Assembly (NCBI GenBank): GCA_964458385.1
Contig: CAYWIS010000252.1
Location: 1-8,125 of the forward strand
Length of the DNA stretch: 8,125 nucleotides
Origin: JAHWKS01 sp964458385
GTDB lineage: Bacteria; Planctomycetota; Planctomycetia; Pirellulales; Pirellulaceae
Direction: 5' to 3'
This document shows, one piece after another, positions 1-7,456 of this stretch (position 1 is its first letter; each line of letters opens with the position of its first letter). The position numbers and the translations under genes are program-made. Below the pieces are notes generated by a model. It was not told where the DNA came from, made no database searches, and worked only from the letters and a program-made list of their open reading frames with translations.

Positions 1-1025
1 GTTGCAGCTTGATTTAGGGTATCGGCTGGTGTGAGTTTCGTGCGGGCGTCTAAGGCACGGTCCGCCTGGTTCAGTTGGTTCCAGAGGTCGCTGAGGTAGT
101 ACAGCGCTTGGGCATGCTGGTTGGGATCGCCAAAGAACAAGGTGTCGACGTGCAGGAACGCCAACACGGCGTCTTGCGGCTTGTTCGCTTTAACGTACGC
201 CGTGCCCAAGGCATTATACACCCGGCCAAAAAGCTCCATGTCGTTCGAGGGATTGTCTTTGATGATCGCTTCGCAAATTTTAATCGCCTCGTCCGTTCTG
301 CCGGTGTTGGCCAAGCATTCGGCCTTGCCGACTTGCGAGATTAGCTTTTGACGACTGGCGGCTGGGGTATCGATGTTGGCGCCAAGGACATTTTCGTAAT
401 CCGCCAAGGCGGCGGCGAAGTCGCCTTTAACTTTCAGAGCGTCGGCGCCCAGCACGAAAGCCCGCATCTTGTACTCTGGCCAAGGCGCCTTAGCTAACTC
501 GTCGTAGAAGACTTTTGCTACGTCGGGCTTGTCCAAGCCCATGGCCAAATCGCCCAATAGTTCGGCTGCCTCAAACCGATGGTGGCTGCCGGGGTTGGCC
601 CGGAAGAACGCATTGAGGTCGGCTGCTGCTTTGTTCTTATCGCCGCCGCGCGCCAAGGCCAGCTTCCCTTCGGTGTAAGCCAGGTAGAACTGAACGTCTT
701 GTTTGATAATTTCTCGGCCGATGCCGTTGACGTCGATCTTTTTCAGATCTTCCAGGGCCTGTTCGAGTTGGCCCGACAGGATCGACTGACGAGCGCGGCC
801 AAGTTCGTTCGGTTCGCCATCGAAAGTGACCCGTCGGACTTCATTCACCTGGAAGGTCTGATTGCCCGTAGGCGTTTGCATGACGATTTCGACCGGGCTG
901 GTGTTGACTACCGTGCCCCGAGTCGGAGTGCCACGTTCGCCATAGACTTGATCGAACTGCGCCCAAGCGGCTTGCGGCGCCAAGGCGGCCAGCGCGAAAA
1001 GCAAGGGAAGAAGATGTTTATTCAT
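1..1025 (-). CDS. Secreted TPR-like protein, C terminus beyond window
   Basis: This reading frame is open from ATG at 1025-1023 to the left edge (341 codons plus two bases, no stop), so it is partial. The N terminus is a typical signal peptide: MNKH, a hydrophobic stretch at about residues 5-20, and an AWA cleavage motif ending at residue 22. The protein is therefore probably exported to the periplasm. Residues 23-75 look like a small beta-rich domain (alternating G-T-V-V, V-E-I-V-M and V-R-R-V-T-F strands). From about 76 onward it is a run of paired helices with TPR character, for example G-D-F-A-A-A-L-A-D-Y at 201-210 and G-R-T-D-E-A-I-K-I near 242-250. No catalytic residues were seen, so a scaffold or protein-binding role is inferred. 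It starts 67 bp after the stop of the upstream TPR gene on the same strand, and co-transcription is likely. No Shine-Dalgarno motif precedes the ATG. The exact function is not recognised. Confidence 0.85.
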   Translation of the reverse strand, partial: MNKHLLPLLFALAALAPQAAWAQFDQVYGERGTPTRGTVVNTSPVEIVMQTPTGNQTFQVNEVRRVTFDGEPNELGRARQSILSGQLEQALEDLKKIDVNGIGREIIKQDVQFYLAYTEGKLALARGGDKNKAAADLNAFFRANPGSHHRFEAAELLGDLAMGLDKPDVAKVFYDELAKAPWPEYKMRAFVLGADALKVKGDFAAALADYENVLGANIDTPAASRQKLISQVGKAECLANTGRTDEAIKICEAIIKDNPSNDMELFGRVYNALGTAYVKANKPQDAVLAFLHVDTLFFGDPNQHAQALYYLSDLWNQLNQADRALDARTKLTPADTLNQAA

Positions 1026-1092
1026 GGCGTTGAAAAGTAAGGGTGATTTGCGATGGGAGGAAAGGAAAAACGTGAGCGATCAGGCCGGCTCC

Positions 1093-4000
1093 TCAACGCC
1101 GCTGAGCGGTTTGCGCCGGGGACTTCTTCTCGGATTCTTCCTTAGGGAAGCCATAGGGCGGCTTTTCGCCTAGGGCTTTCTGCACGTCGGTCAGCAATTC
1201 GGTGTATTTAGGCTCCCACTCGGGGAAGTCGGGCGCGCCGAGTGTAGGATAGAGCTTTTGGGTGACTAGCAGGTACTTCTTGGCCATTTCGATATCGTTC
1301 CGCTTATTCTCTTTCCGACCGTAGTCGAATAGAGCTTTGGCGGCGTTATACCGGGCTTGGAAGAAGTAGGTCTGGTATTGCGGATGGTTCTGTACGATTT
1401 TGGCCAGGCGGTTCCAGCCCCAGATGATGTCTTGCTTCTTGTCGTCGGGGAATCCGCCGGTGATCGACTTCTTCAGATAGGCGGATTCTTCAACCTTGCC
1501 ACGCTCTTGGTAGGTCAGGGCCGCCTCGACTTGGATGGGAAGCATGGTGCGATTACGCTCTAGCACCTTGGCGAACAGCTTAAGCGCCTCGTCGTATTGG
1601 CCCAGGCGCCGCTTGAGCTTCGCCAGTTCGACCATGACGTGGTCGGCAATTTTGTCTTCCAAGAACTTGTCGTTGGCTTGGTCCTTCTTGAGCATCCCCT
1701 CGTAGGTTGCTTGGGCTTCTTTGTAGAAGTTCAGCGCCTTGGCGGGCGGGGGATTCTTGCCATTATCGAAGGCTTCGCCCAAGTTCTGGAACGTGACGGC
1801 GACCCAGTTCAAGATGTTTACATCGGTGCTTTCCAGACCGATCTGACGCAGGAAGGTTTCAAAGCCGCTCGACAAAGCGTTCTTGGCTTCCTCGGTTTCG
1901 GCCAAGTCGATTGATTGTTTAACGGAATGGGCGAGGCTGACATAAATCGCCACGAGCTTGCTGCGCCCTTCGGGGTCTTTCATAACCTCGTTTTTGAGGT
2001 CATCCATTACGCCGCGAGCTTTGTCCATCACCTCGCCGGGATTCGCAGCAGAGGGCAACGAGCCGATGTACGCCCGCAAGGCGGTCTTGTAGGTTTCCTG
2101 GGCGTAACCTTCGCGCTGGGTCGCAGAATGGTTGTTCTTGACCAACGTGAGCGCGCCAATTTGCGGGTGCTCCAACTCGGCGATGGCCTTGGGCGCTTGG
2201 TTTGTGTCGACGTAAATCTGCGCCAGCGACAACACCGCCGCGGCAAGCGTGCGGTCGATCTTGTTCGCTTGCCGCATGCGTTCAACACCGTCGGCCAAGG
2301 TCTTTTGCGCCCGTTGCTTTAGTTGCTCCAGGTCTTGTTCTCGCTGCGCCAAGTCGACTCCCACGGGCGGAGCTTCGCCGCCGTCTTCGACCGGGCGGCG
2401 CCACTTGTGCAACTCCGCCATTCCGGTCAAGTAGGCCGCCCACATGGCCTGGCCGGTTTTCAACTCTGCATCGCCGCGCTGGGGCGAGTCGGCGGGTATT
2501 TGGGCCAAGTATTGCTCAGCCTGATCCAGCTTGCCCCGGTTAATCATGAACGGGATGAGCGTATTGAGCGCGTCAGCGGCTTCGGGGGCTTCGGGCCAGG
2601 TTTTGGTGATGTAATCGCAGATGGATACCAATTGGTCAGCTTCGAAGTTCCGCTCGGTCTCGCTGGGCGTGTTAAACAACTTGATGTAGCACGCCATGGC
2701 GATCTTAGCGCACGGTTTGGCGCCGACATGCGACGGAAACTTACGTGCGACGAATTCGCCGACTACCGCGGCGTCGTAGTACTCCTCGCGCATGTAGTGC
2801 AGATAGCAGAGGAAGTACCGGATGACGTTCAGGTCGTCCAGCGTTACATCCGGATCGTTCGCCGCTAGCTCCAACGCCTTGCGATAATACTTAAACGCTT
2901 GATCGCGCTTGGCGACCGCCCGGGCTTGGGCTTCCTCCACCTGCTTTTTCAGGTCTTCCTGGACCTTGGCGTCCTTTTCCGACTGGATTCTTGGGGTAAT
3001 CAACTTGACCATCGTTTGAGCGCTGGTCATCTCTTCGCGGGCGTCGTTGCCAGCGGTCCGCGCTTCAGCGAAGGTCCGGGGAACGATTTCTTTGTCGTCT
3101 TGGCCAGCGGCGGTGCGTGCGGTGGGAAGCGTCGCGAGTAACTCTTCGGCCTGTCGTCGGGCGTCGCGGTTGGCGTCCTGTCTGGCGACGGCTTGCGCCA
3201 GGCGAGTGGCTTCGCGGTAGCTGTCGTCGCGTTTCTTGTCCGTTTTATCTAGGTTGTCGGCGTGTTGCTTNNNNNNNNNNCTTGGCGACCAGAAGCCGCA
3301 GGGTGAGCCATTCGGAATCGTTGGCTTCATTGGGCCGCATCTTGTCGAGCCAGGCGCTCCCTTGCGTGATGGCCTCGGCGTATTTCTTTTGCGACGGATC
3401 AAGCCAGCAGTCCATCGCCAGCAGAAGGGTCTTGGTCTTCACGGCCCGGAAGGCGTCGGGCTCATCGGGTTGCTCCAACAGATCGTTGTAGAAGGTCAGA
3501 GCTTCTTTGAAATCTTTGGCCTTCTGGTGGCAACGGCCCTGGTACATGCGAGCGTAAAGTCCCGCCACGTACGTGCGGTAGTCTTCGTAAATTTCTTCGT
3601 AAGCCCTAGCCGCCGCCAGGAGCATGTCCTTACGCTCTTTGGAGTCGTCCTTAGCGGTGTCCGCCTTCTCTTCGAGCACCGCGGCCGCCAGAAGCTTGAC
3701 TTGCAGATAATCTTTGCGGAGCTGGTCGCGGCGATCGACCAGCGCGGCCTGCTTTCGATCCTTGGTGTCGATGACCTTGGGAATGCCCTTGAGTTCCTCG
3801 GCAATGGCGTTTCGCGAGTTCTCAAAGACCTTGTGCGCCTCGTCATACATCTTGGCGGCGTCGGCCAACATTTGCGAAGCGTTGGCGGCGCCGGGCGCCT
3901 TGGCTCTTTCGACCAACATGCGTCCTCGTTCGACCAGCACGTTGCCCAATTGGCTACGGGCTGCAGAGGCTAAGTCGTGGCCAGCGTTCTTCTTCAGAAA

Positions 4001-4312
4001 CTCATTAAGAGTTTGCTGGGCTTGATCGAGGACTTTGCCGCGTTGCGTCAGGTCCCGCGTGACGCCAGCCTGCTGAATCAGCGTAACACCGCGTTCATAT
4101 TCGATAATGGCTTTAAACTCGGGCGTCGCCAGTGCGCTGGTCTCCATGCGATTGAGGTATTCCAGCGCCACGTCATAGTAACGGCGCTCGCGCAGCTTTT
4201 CGAGAAACTCCGTCGATGGCTCCTCCGCATACAAGGGAACTGCCGATACCAACGAGAGAATTACGAAAAGACCTACCGGCAGACGCCTTGAGACAAGGCC
4301 ACTTCGTTTCAT
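1093..4312 (-). CDS. Large secreted TPR-repeat protein, split by an assembly gap
   Basis: One gene is called here although the 10-N gap shifts its frame. Upstream of the gap, 4312-3281 gives 344 whole codons. Downstream, 3270-1093 gives 725 codons plus TGA with no start codon of its own near the gap. The two parts join in frame if the true gap is a multiple of three bases, giving about 1,070 residues. The N terminus has a signal peptide (KRSGLVSRR, then a hydrophobic core at about 11-27, with cleavage likely after LYA at residue 29), so the product is probably periplasmic. The rest is almost all helix. There are TPR-like pairs before the gap (about residues 230-325), a charged, probably coiled stretch just after it, then more pairs, for example A-F-K-Y-Y-R-K-A-L at about 2878-2905 and Y-D-E-A-L-K-L-F near 1575-1600. 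The C terminus is charged and ends in QRR. No enzymatic domain was seen; a structural or assembly role in the envelope is inferred. The ATG at 4312 is the first start after an in-frame TAA five codons upstream and has an AAAAGGA site 7 nt away. Confidence 0.85.
3271..3280. other. Assembly gap (10 N)
   Basis: Ten undetermined bases lie inside the large TPR gene. A fixed run of ten N is commonly a placeholder for a gap of unknown size, so its length should not be used for reading frame. Both edges show the same three bases (ctt on the plus strand, AAG on the coding strand). An overlap of three bases would also restore the frame, giving V-A-K-Q-H across the join. The true missing length is unknown. 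Confidence 0.95.
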
Positions 4313-4319
4313 TGCGAGA

Positions 4320-4326
4320 TCCTTTT
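4320..4326 (-). promoter_or_regulatory. Ribosome binding site of the large TPR gene
   Basis: On the minus strand AAAAGGA ends 7 nt before the ATG at 4312. It matches the Shine-Dalgarno core AGGA at a normal distance. It stands out because the other well-placed starts in this window (1025, 6686 and 7594) have no such site. It supports the chosen start. Confidence 0.6.
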
Positions 4327-4331
4327 AGGCT

Positions 4332-4368
4332 TCCGCAGGATGCGGACGGCAATCCCGAGAAAACGGGA
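4332..4368 (-). promoter_or_regulatory. Two tandem hairpins in the leader of the TPR operon
   Basis: Two perfect inverted repeats sit side by side just upstream of the ribosome binding site. In transcript order the first is TCCCG / CGGGA with a 6-nt loop (4368-4353) and the second is TCCGCA / TGCGGA with a 3-nt loop (4346-4332). Six bases separate them. The second stem ends 5 nt before the AAAAGGA. There is no T-run after either stem, so they do not look like intrinsic terminators. They could stabilise the leader or affect translation; this is inferred. Short stems like these can also occur by chance. Confidence 0.35.
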
Positions 4369-4419
4369 CGAAAGGAGTGTTAACTGCTAAGGTATAACGG
4401 CAAACACCGCCCTGCAACC

Positions 4420-4455
4420 TTGGGCCTCCAAAAACCGAGGTAAAGGGTGGCCCAA
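4420..4455 (-). terminator. Possible terminator-like inverted repeat after the VWA gene
   Basis: The seven-base arms TTGGGCC and GGCCCAA are perfect complements across a 22-base interval. Inside, CCTC and GAGG can form an alternative inner stem. The repeat lies about 93-128 bases after the VWA stop codon and before the TPR leader. No uridine tract follows on the minus strand, so it is not a standard intrinsic terminator. It might be a Rho-assisted end, an operator, or chance. Confidence 0.2.
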
Positions 4456-4547
4456 AGCGGACATATAGTGACGTCTATTTCGATTAGGCAGGAGCGCCGC
4501 GAACGCCCCACGACGCTCGCTTGGGATGGGATCATTCGCCACGAGGG

Positions 4548-6686
4548 CTACAAGTTCTGACGCGTTTGCAATTCGTCCAACCGGCGAATCAGGTTGACCA
4601 ACCGGCGAAAACTCGGCTCTTGCGCCAGGCTAGAATTGACTTCGTTGGCAACGCTCAAAATATTCCCGAAATCTCGCTGCGCCGCCGGAGTAAAGACCGA
4701 GCGGCGAAGCACTTCCGCCGTTTGCGCCGCTACGGTCGCCGCTTGGAGCGACAGCGGCGCCTCGGCCAGCGACGGCGAAAACTGCAGGCGGCTAATCCGC
4801 TGGACTTGTCGCCGCGCCGCACCGGTGCGCGGGTCAATCCACGTCAATTCCGCCGTCGCCACGTCGTCCACCGGGTTGGGCGTCAACCACACTTCATAAA
4901 GCGCGGTCGCTGCCTGCAAAGTGCGCAGTTCTCCTACGGTGGTTTCGGTCGAAGAAACGTCGGCCAGTGTTGGTTCGTGCCCTAACAAGCGGTAAGCCGC
5001 CACCGCTTCGGGATTGAATTTGACGTGGAGGACGGCATCGGAAGCCACCAGCGCCGAATGGCCGAGCAAGCTCTCCACCAATCCCCAGCGGATCTGATCC
5101 GTATCGTCGCCGTGGCGAACCTTTCCCCCACCTGCGGCGGCAATGCGTTCCAGGTACTCCGGAAACTCCTCCTGTTGGCTCAGGTCGATTACGTCTAATT
5201 TTACACCTTGCTTGGCCGCTTCACGAAGAAACGCCTCGATGCGTTCGGCTTCTGAAGGCGGCAATCCCATGCGCCCGTCGGTGAGCAATACAATTCGCCG
5301 TGCGGCGTCGCGTTCCACTTGCCCCGAAAAGGAGAGGCCGACGGCCTCGCGTAGTCCGGCGTCGAGGTTCGTTCCTCCGTGCGGGTGCAATTTGCGCAAA
5401 ATTTCAAGCAGTTTGGGACGGTCCTCGCGCGAGGCCTCATCGACCAAGTACACCACCTCTTCGTTAAACGCCACCAGGTCCAATCGGTCGCGCGGGCCGA
5501 AATGATCCAAAAGCCGAATGAGCGCTTGCTGCGTCATTTCCATACGGCCGTTCCAGCGCATACTGGCCGAAACGTCGACCGCTACGGTAAGCCGCGTCGC
5601 CGAGTTAGCACGGGCGCCGTCAGGGCCAGCTTGCGCGGCAACCTGCAGCAACTGCGGACGAAGTCCTTGGTAAATATTGCCAAACCGCGAGGGGCCCGCT
5701 GCTGTGCGAATCGCTACGTTGTTAGGCTCTGGCAACGGGAACTGATAATCCACAGCCGCCAGAAAGTCCTCCAATCGGACATCCCGCGGATCGGGCAAGC
5801 GATTCGCTGCGGCTAATCGCTCGGTAAGGTCGTAACTGGCTGTCGAGGTCGATAAAGGCACCGACGATACGGTAAGAGCCGGATTCACGGCCGGCGACAC
5901 CAAGGGGAATACCCCATAGGTGTGTAAAAACACGCGATCAAATCCGCGTACTAGCGGCGGCTCGATTCCGTGGGCCGCTATAGCAGGGGCGGTTTCCAGA
6001 TTCGGCAAAGTGTCGTCGGCCCATTGAGCTCCTAAGGGCTTCCAACGGGCCAAGATCACATTTTGCAAGGGAAGAAATCCGGATTCGAACGCCAACGCTA
6101 ACTCGCCTGCCGGGCCGCGGGTGGTTGGGGTGTCGATTGGGGCTAAAGCGATTTCATTTTCATGTGGCGCTTCCTCGGCCAGCGCCATATCTTCTTGGAT
6201 AACGAATGAGACGGCCAAATCTTCCGCAGAATTTGCCTCTAATTTCAAAGGCCCCAAATCAACCGCCGTGACCCTAGTTGGCGAAGGGGTTGGGATTTTC
6301 CCCGCGACGGTAACTGCCACCACGCCGGTCAGGTAAGAAGCTCCCACAACTACGAATAGGAGCACGGCTGCGGCTGCCCGCAGCCAAGGCGGGAGACGGC
6401 GGCGCATCGAGGGAATGACCCTCGCTCGGGCAATCACCGCTGCCGGCACCGGCACATCGCGGAGCGCTTCTTCAACGATTTCTTCTTCAATCGCGCACCG
6501 TATCCCCGCAACTAACCCTTCGGGAACGGGTACTTCTATTAACGCCCGATCCAGCGCGGAGTCGCTCCAGTGGCTGGTGGCCTCCCCTTCTCTGGCAATG
6601 GCGCGAAGTCGCTCCAGCAACTCGGGCGGAACAGGGGTTCCGCGTAGTTGGGCGTCGAGCCAGGAATCGGGGGAGGGATCGGACAT
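4548..6686 (-). CDS. Membrane-anchored YfbK-like VWA protein with N-terminal PVP repeats, putative sigma-factor regulator
   Basis: The protein has 712 residues. The N-terminal 100 residues hold three copies of a short helical repeat centred on x-P-V-P (P18, P53 and P79). After RRRLPPWLR comes one hydrophobic helix at about 101-128. The basic residues before it predict an inside N terminus and an outside C terminus. Residues 130-250 are a low-similarity linker. Residues about 255-350 resemble the region preceding VWA in YfbK-type proteins (S-T-A-S-Y near 281-285, V-R-L-E-D-F at 303-308). The VWA domain follows with a complete MIDAS: D371-x-S373-x-S375, T439 and D470. Residues about 550-600 (F-N-P-E-A-V-A-A-Y-R-L-L-G) and the helical C terminus match the YfbK C-terminal domain. 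The gene lies 158 bp downstream of an ECF sigma gene on the same strand. That pairing and the repeat-TM-sensor layout suggest an anti-sigma or related role; this is inferred. No zinc anti-sigma HxxxCxxC motif is present. The ATG is the only ATG, GTG or TTG after an in-frame TAA 11 codons upstream. No Shine-Dalgarno site is seen. Confidence 0.9.
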   Translation of the reverse strand: MSDPSPDSWLDAQLRGTPVPPELLERLRAIAREGEATSHWSDSALDRALIEVPVPEGLVAGIRCAIEEEIVEEALRDVPVPAAVIARARVIPSMRRRLPPWLRAAAAVLLFVVVGASYLTGVVAVTVAGKIPTPSPTRVTAVDLGPLKLEANSAEDLAVSFVIQEDMALAEEAPHENEIALAPIDTPTTRGPAGELALAFESGFLPLQNVILARWKPLGAQWADDTLPNLETAPAIAAHGIEPPLVRGFDRVFLHTYGVFPLVSPAVNPALTVSSVPLSTSTASYDLTERLAAANRLPDPRDVRLEDFLAAVDYQFPLPEPNNVAIRTAAGPSRFGNIYQGLRPQLLQVAAQAGPDGARANSATRLTVAVDVSASMRWNGRMEMTQQALIRLLDHFGPRDRLDLVAFNEEVVYLVDEASREDRPKLLEILRKLHPHGGTNLDAGLREAVGLSFSGQVERDAARRIVLLTDGRMGLPPSEAERIEAFLREAAKQGVKLDVIDLSQQEEFPEYLERIAAAGGGKVRHGDDTDQIRWGLVESLLGHSALVASDAVLHVKFNPEAVAAYRLLGHEPTLADVSSTETTVGELRTLQAATALYEVWLTPNPVDDVATAELTWIDPRTGAARRQVQRISRLQFSPSLAEAPLSLQAATVAAQTAEVLRRSVFTPAAQRDFGNILSVANEVNSSLAQEPSFRRLVNLIRRLDELQTRQNL
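6417..6659 (-). repeat. Three-copy protein repeat (x-PVP helical units) at the VWA protein N terminus
   Basis: Residues 10-90 of the VWA protein contain three related units: L-D-A-Q-L-R-G-T-P-V-P (from 10), L-D-R-A-L-I-E-V-P-V-P (from 45) and V-E-E-A-L-R-D-V-P-V-P (from 71). Each is followed by a leucine- and arginine-rich or mixed helix (L-L-E-R-L-R-A-I, L-V-A-G-I-R-C-A-I, V-I-A-R-A-R-V-I). The pattern is helix, PVP turn, helix. The copies are 35 and 26 residues apart. They have diverged at the residue level, which points to an old duplication under constraint. On the predicted topology they face the cytoplasm, where they could bind the sigma factor. Confidence 0.7.
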
Positions 6687-6844
6687 ATTACCAACGCCGG
6701 CGGCGCCGACAACGAATTACGTTAGATGTAAGCCACGCGATTGCTTGTTATCGACAAGGGGTGTCACTTAGCCGTTAACTTCACAAACAAAAACCCGTGG
6801 TGCAATCCAACGCCGTTGGGGGCGAATTATAACAGCACAATTGT
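6687..6844. other. Intergenic region between the sigma and VWA genes
   Basis: These 158 bases hold the extended -10 candidate, a short inverted repeat CTTGT / ACAAG at 6744-6758, and a GC-rich palindromic patch (CGCCGGCG) shortly before the VWA start. No small gene or terminator with a T-run was seen. The gap is long for a sigma / anti-sigma pair, which often overlap or nearly touch. Confidence 0.5.
6826..6834 (-). promoter_or_regulatory. Extended -10 promoter candidate for the VWA gene
   Basis: The minus strand reads TGTTATAAT, an exact match to the extended -10 form TGnTATAAT. It begins 10 bases after the TGA stop of the sigma gene. A TTGAAC lies only 11 bases upstream, too close for a standard -35. 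Transcription would begin near 6819, leaving a leader of about 130 nt before the VWA ATG. This would let the VWA gene be made independently of the sigma gene. It is a motif match only. Confidence 0.4.
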
Positions 6845-7456
6845 TCAAAAGACACTTGACGTAGCGAGCAATTCACGAAGTCGCCGCCGTGCCCGACTTA
6901 CGCGCGACAACACCGTTCCCAAGGGAATCCCCAATTCGTCAGCCACCTCCTGGTGGGTTAGTTCGCTCACCACAACAAGGAGGAGCGTTTCGCGCAGCTT
7001 GTCGTCCAGTTGGTTGAGCGCTCGCTGCACTTCGTCGCTGTACTGGTGCGCGATGGGGTCTTCCCCCTCCACCCCGACTTCAGGAGGCGACTCGCTGGAA
7101 ATCACCCGAAGACTTTGGCGCTTCCGCCATCGATCCACCACCCGCCGTCGCAAAATGGACACCAGCCAGGCGCGGTCGCCGCGGCCTTCTTCGTACCGGT
7201 GGCGGCTTTTCCAGGCGGACCGGAAGGTCTCTTGCACCATGTCCTCTGCCTCATGACGATCGCCAATTAGGCGGAACGCCGTGCGATACAGGGCAGGCGC
7301 ATGCTCCTCCACCAGGGCGTCAAATTGCTCCTGCGTGAGCGCCAAATTGAGGTCCTCAGCAATTTCCGGACGAATCCGGGGACGAACTTGCCCGGCCTGC
7401 CAAGCGATGAGAGATTCGCGCCGGTGCGCGACAATTATTCCCCACGCCGGGGCCAC
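6845..7456 (-). CDS. ECF-type (group 4) RNA polymerase sigma factor
   Basis: The product has sigma region 2 and region 4 only, which defines the ECF group. Region 2 covers about residues 45-112, with F-D-A-L-V-E-E-H, then E-A-E-D-M-V-Q-E-T-F (69-78), and the promoter -10 recognition helix around A-W-L-V-S-I-L-R-R-R-V-V-D-R-W. Region 4 covers about 143-197, with the helix-turn-helix T-H-Q-E-V-A-D-E-L-G-I-P-L-G-T-V-L-S-R-V-S-R-A-R. It would direct RNA polymerase to a specific promoter set. The start is uncertain. GTG at 7456 gives 203 residues with an N-terminal extension of about 44. A TTG at 7345 gives 166 residues, a more usual ECF length, and has GAGGA 7 nt upstream. The wider frame is listed. 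An in-frame TAA lies just upstream of the GTG, so no longer form is possible. The VWA gene downstream is the probable regulator partner. Confidence 0.93.
   Translation of the reverse strand: MAPAWGIIVAHRRESLIAWQAGQVRPRIRPEIAEDLNLALTQEQFDALVEEHAPALYRTAFRLIGDRHEAEDMVQETFRSAWKSRHRYEEGRGDRAWLVSILRRRVVDRWRKRQSLRVISSESPPEVGVEGEDPIAHQYSDEVQRALNQLDDKLRETLLLVVVSELTHQEVADELGIPLGTVLSRVSRARRRLRELLATSSVF

Larger units (their letters stand above)
4313..4547. other. Intergenic region between the VWA gene and the TPR operon
   Basis: These 235 bases hold no supported gene. They contain the TPR leader hairpins and ribosome binding site listed separately, and an imperfect inverted repeat at 4420-4455 (TTGGGCC / GGCCCAA with an inner CCTC / GAGG). 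That repeat could help end the VWA transcript, but no T-run follows. A weak minus-strand promoter candidate is TTGCAG (4417-4412) and TATACC (4396-4391) with a 15-nt spacer. The spacer is short and the match is poor, so it is only a suggestion for where TPR transcription might begin. Confidence 0.5.

Noticed and set aside
579..1040. Plus-strand open frame of 153 codons
   Set aside because: It is antisense to the secreted TPR gene at the left edge, which has a signal peptide and a continuous frame to the window end.
2323..2868. Plus-strand open frame of 181 codons
   Set aside because: It is fully antisense to the TPR gene, which has coherent helical repeats. No protein family features were seen.
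3281..3402. Apparent N terminus of a separate 769-residue protein upstream of the gap
   Set aside because: The residues are arginine- and proline-rich frame noise opposite in frame to the real TPR coding sequence at the same place. The join across N is artificial.
3236..3973. Long plus-strand open frame of 245 codons across the gap
   Set aside because: It lies opposite the large TPR gene, runs through the N gap, and has no ribosome binding site or recognisable domain. It is a shadow of the coding strand.
4391..4417. Sigma-70-like promoter TTGCAG / TATACC before the TPR operon
   Set aside because: The spacer is 15 bases and both boxes match poorly, so it is mentioned only in the intergenic note and not called as a feature.
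4548..6686. Zinc-binding anti-sigma (ZAS) domain in the VWA protein
   Set aside because: No HxxxCxxC motif is present; the N-terminal domain has a single cysteine (C64). Any anti-sigma role would use a different fold.
6744..6758. Short inverted repeat CTTGT / ACAAG between the sigma and VWA genes
   Set aside because: A five-base stem with no T-run is expected by chance in 158 bases, so it is not called as a terminator or operator.
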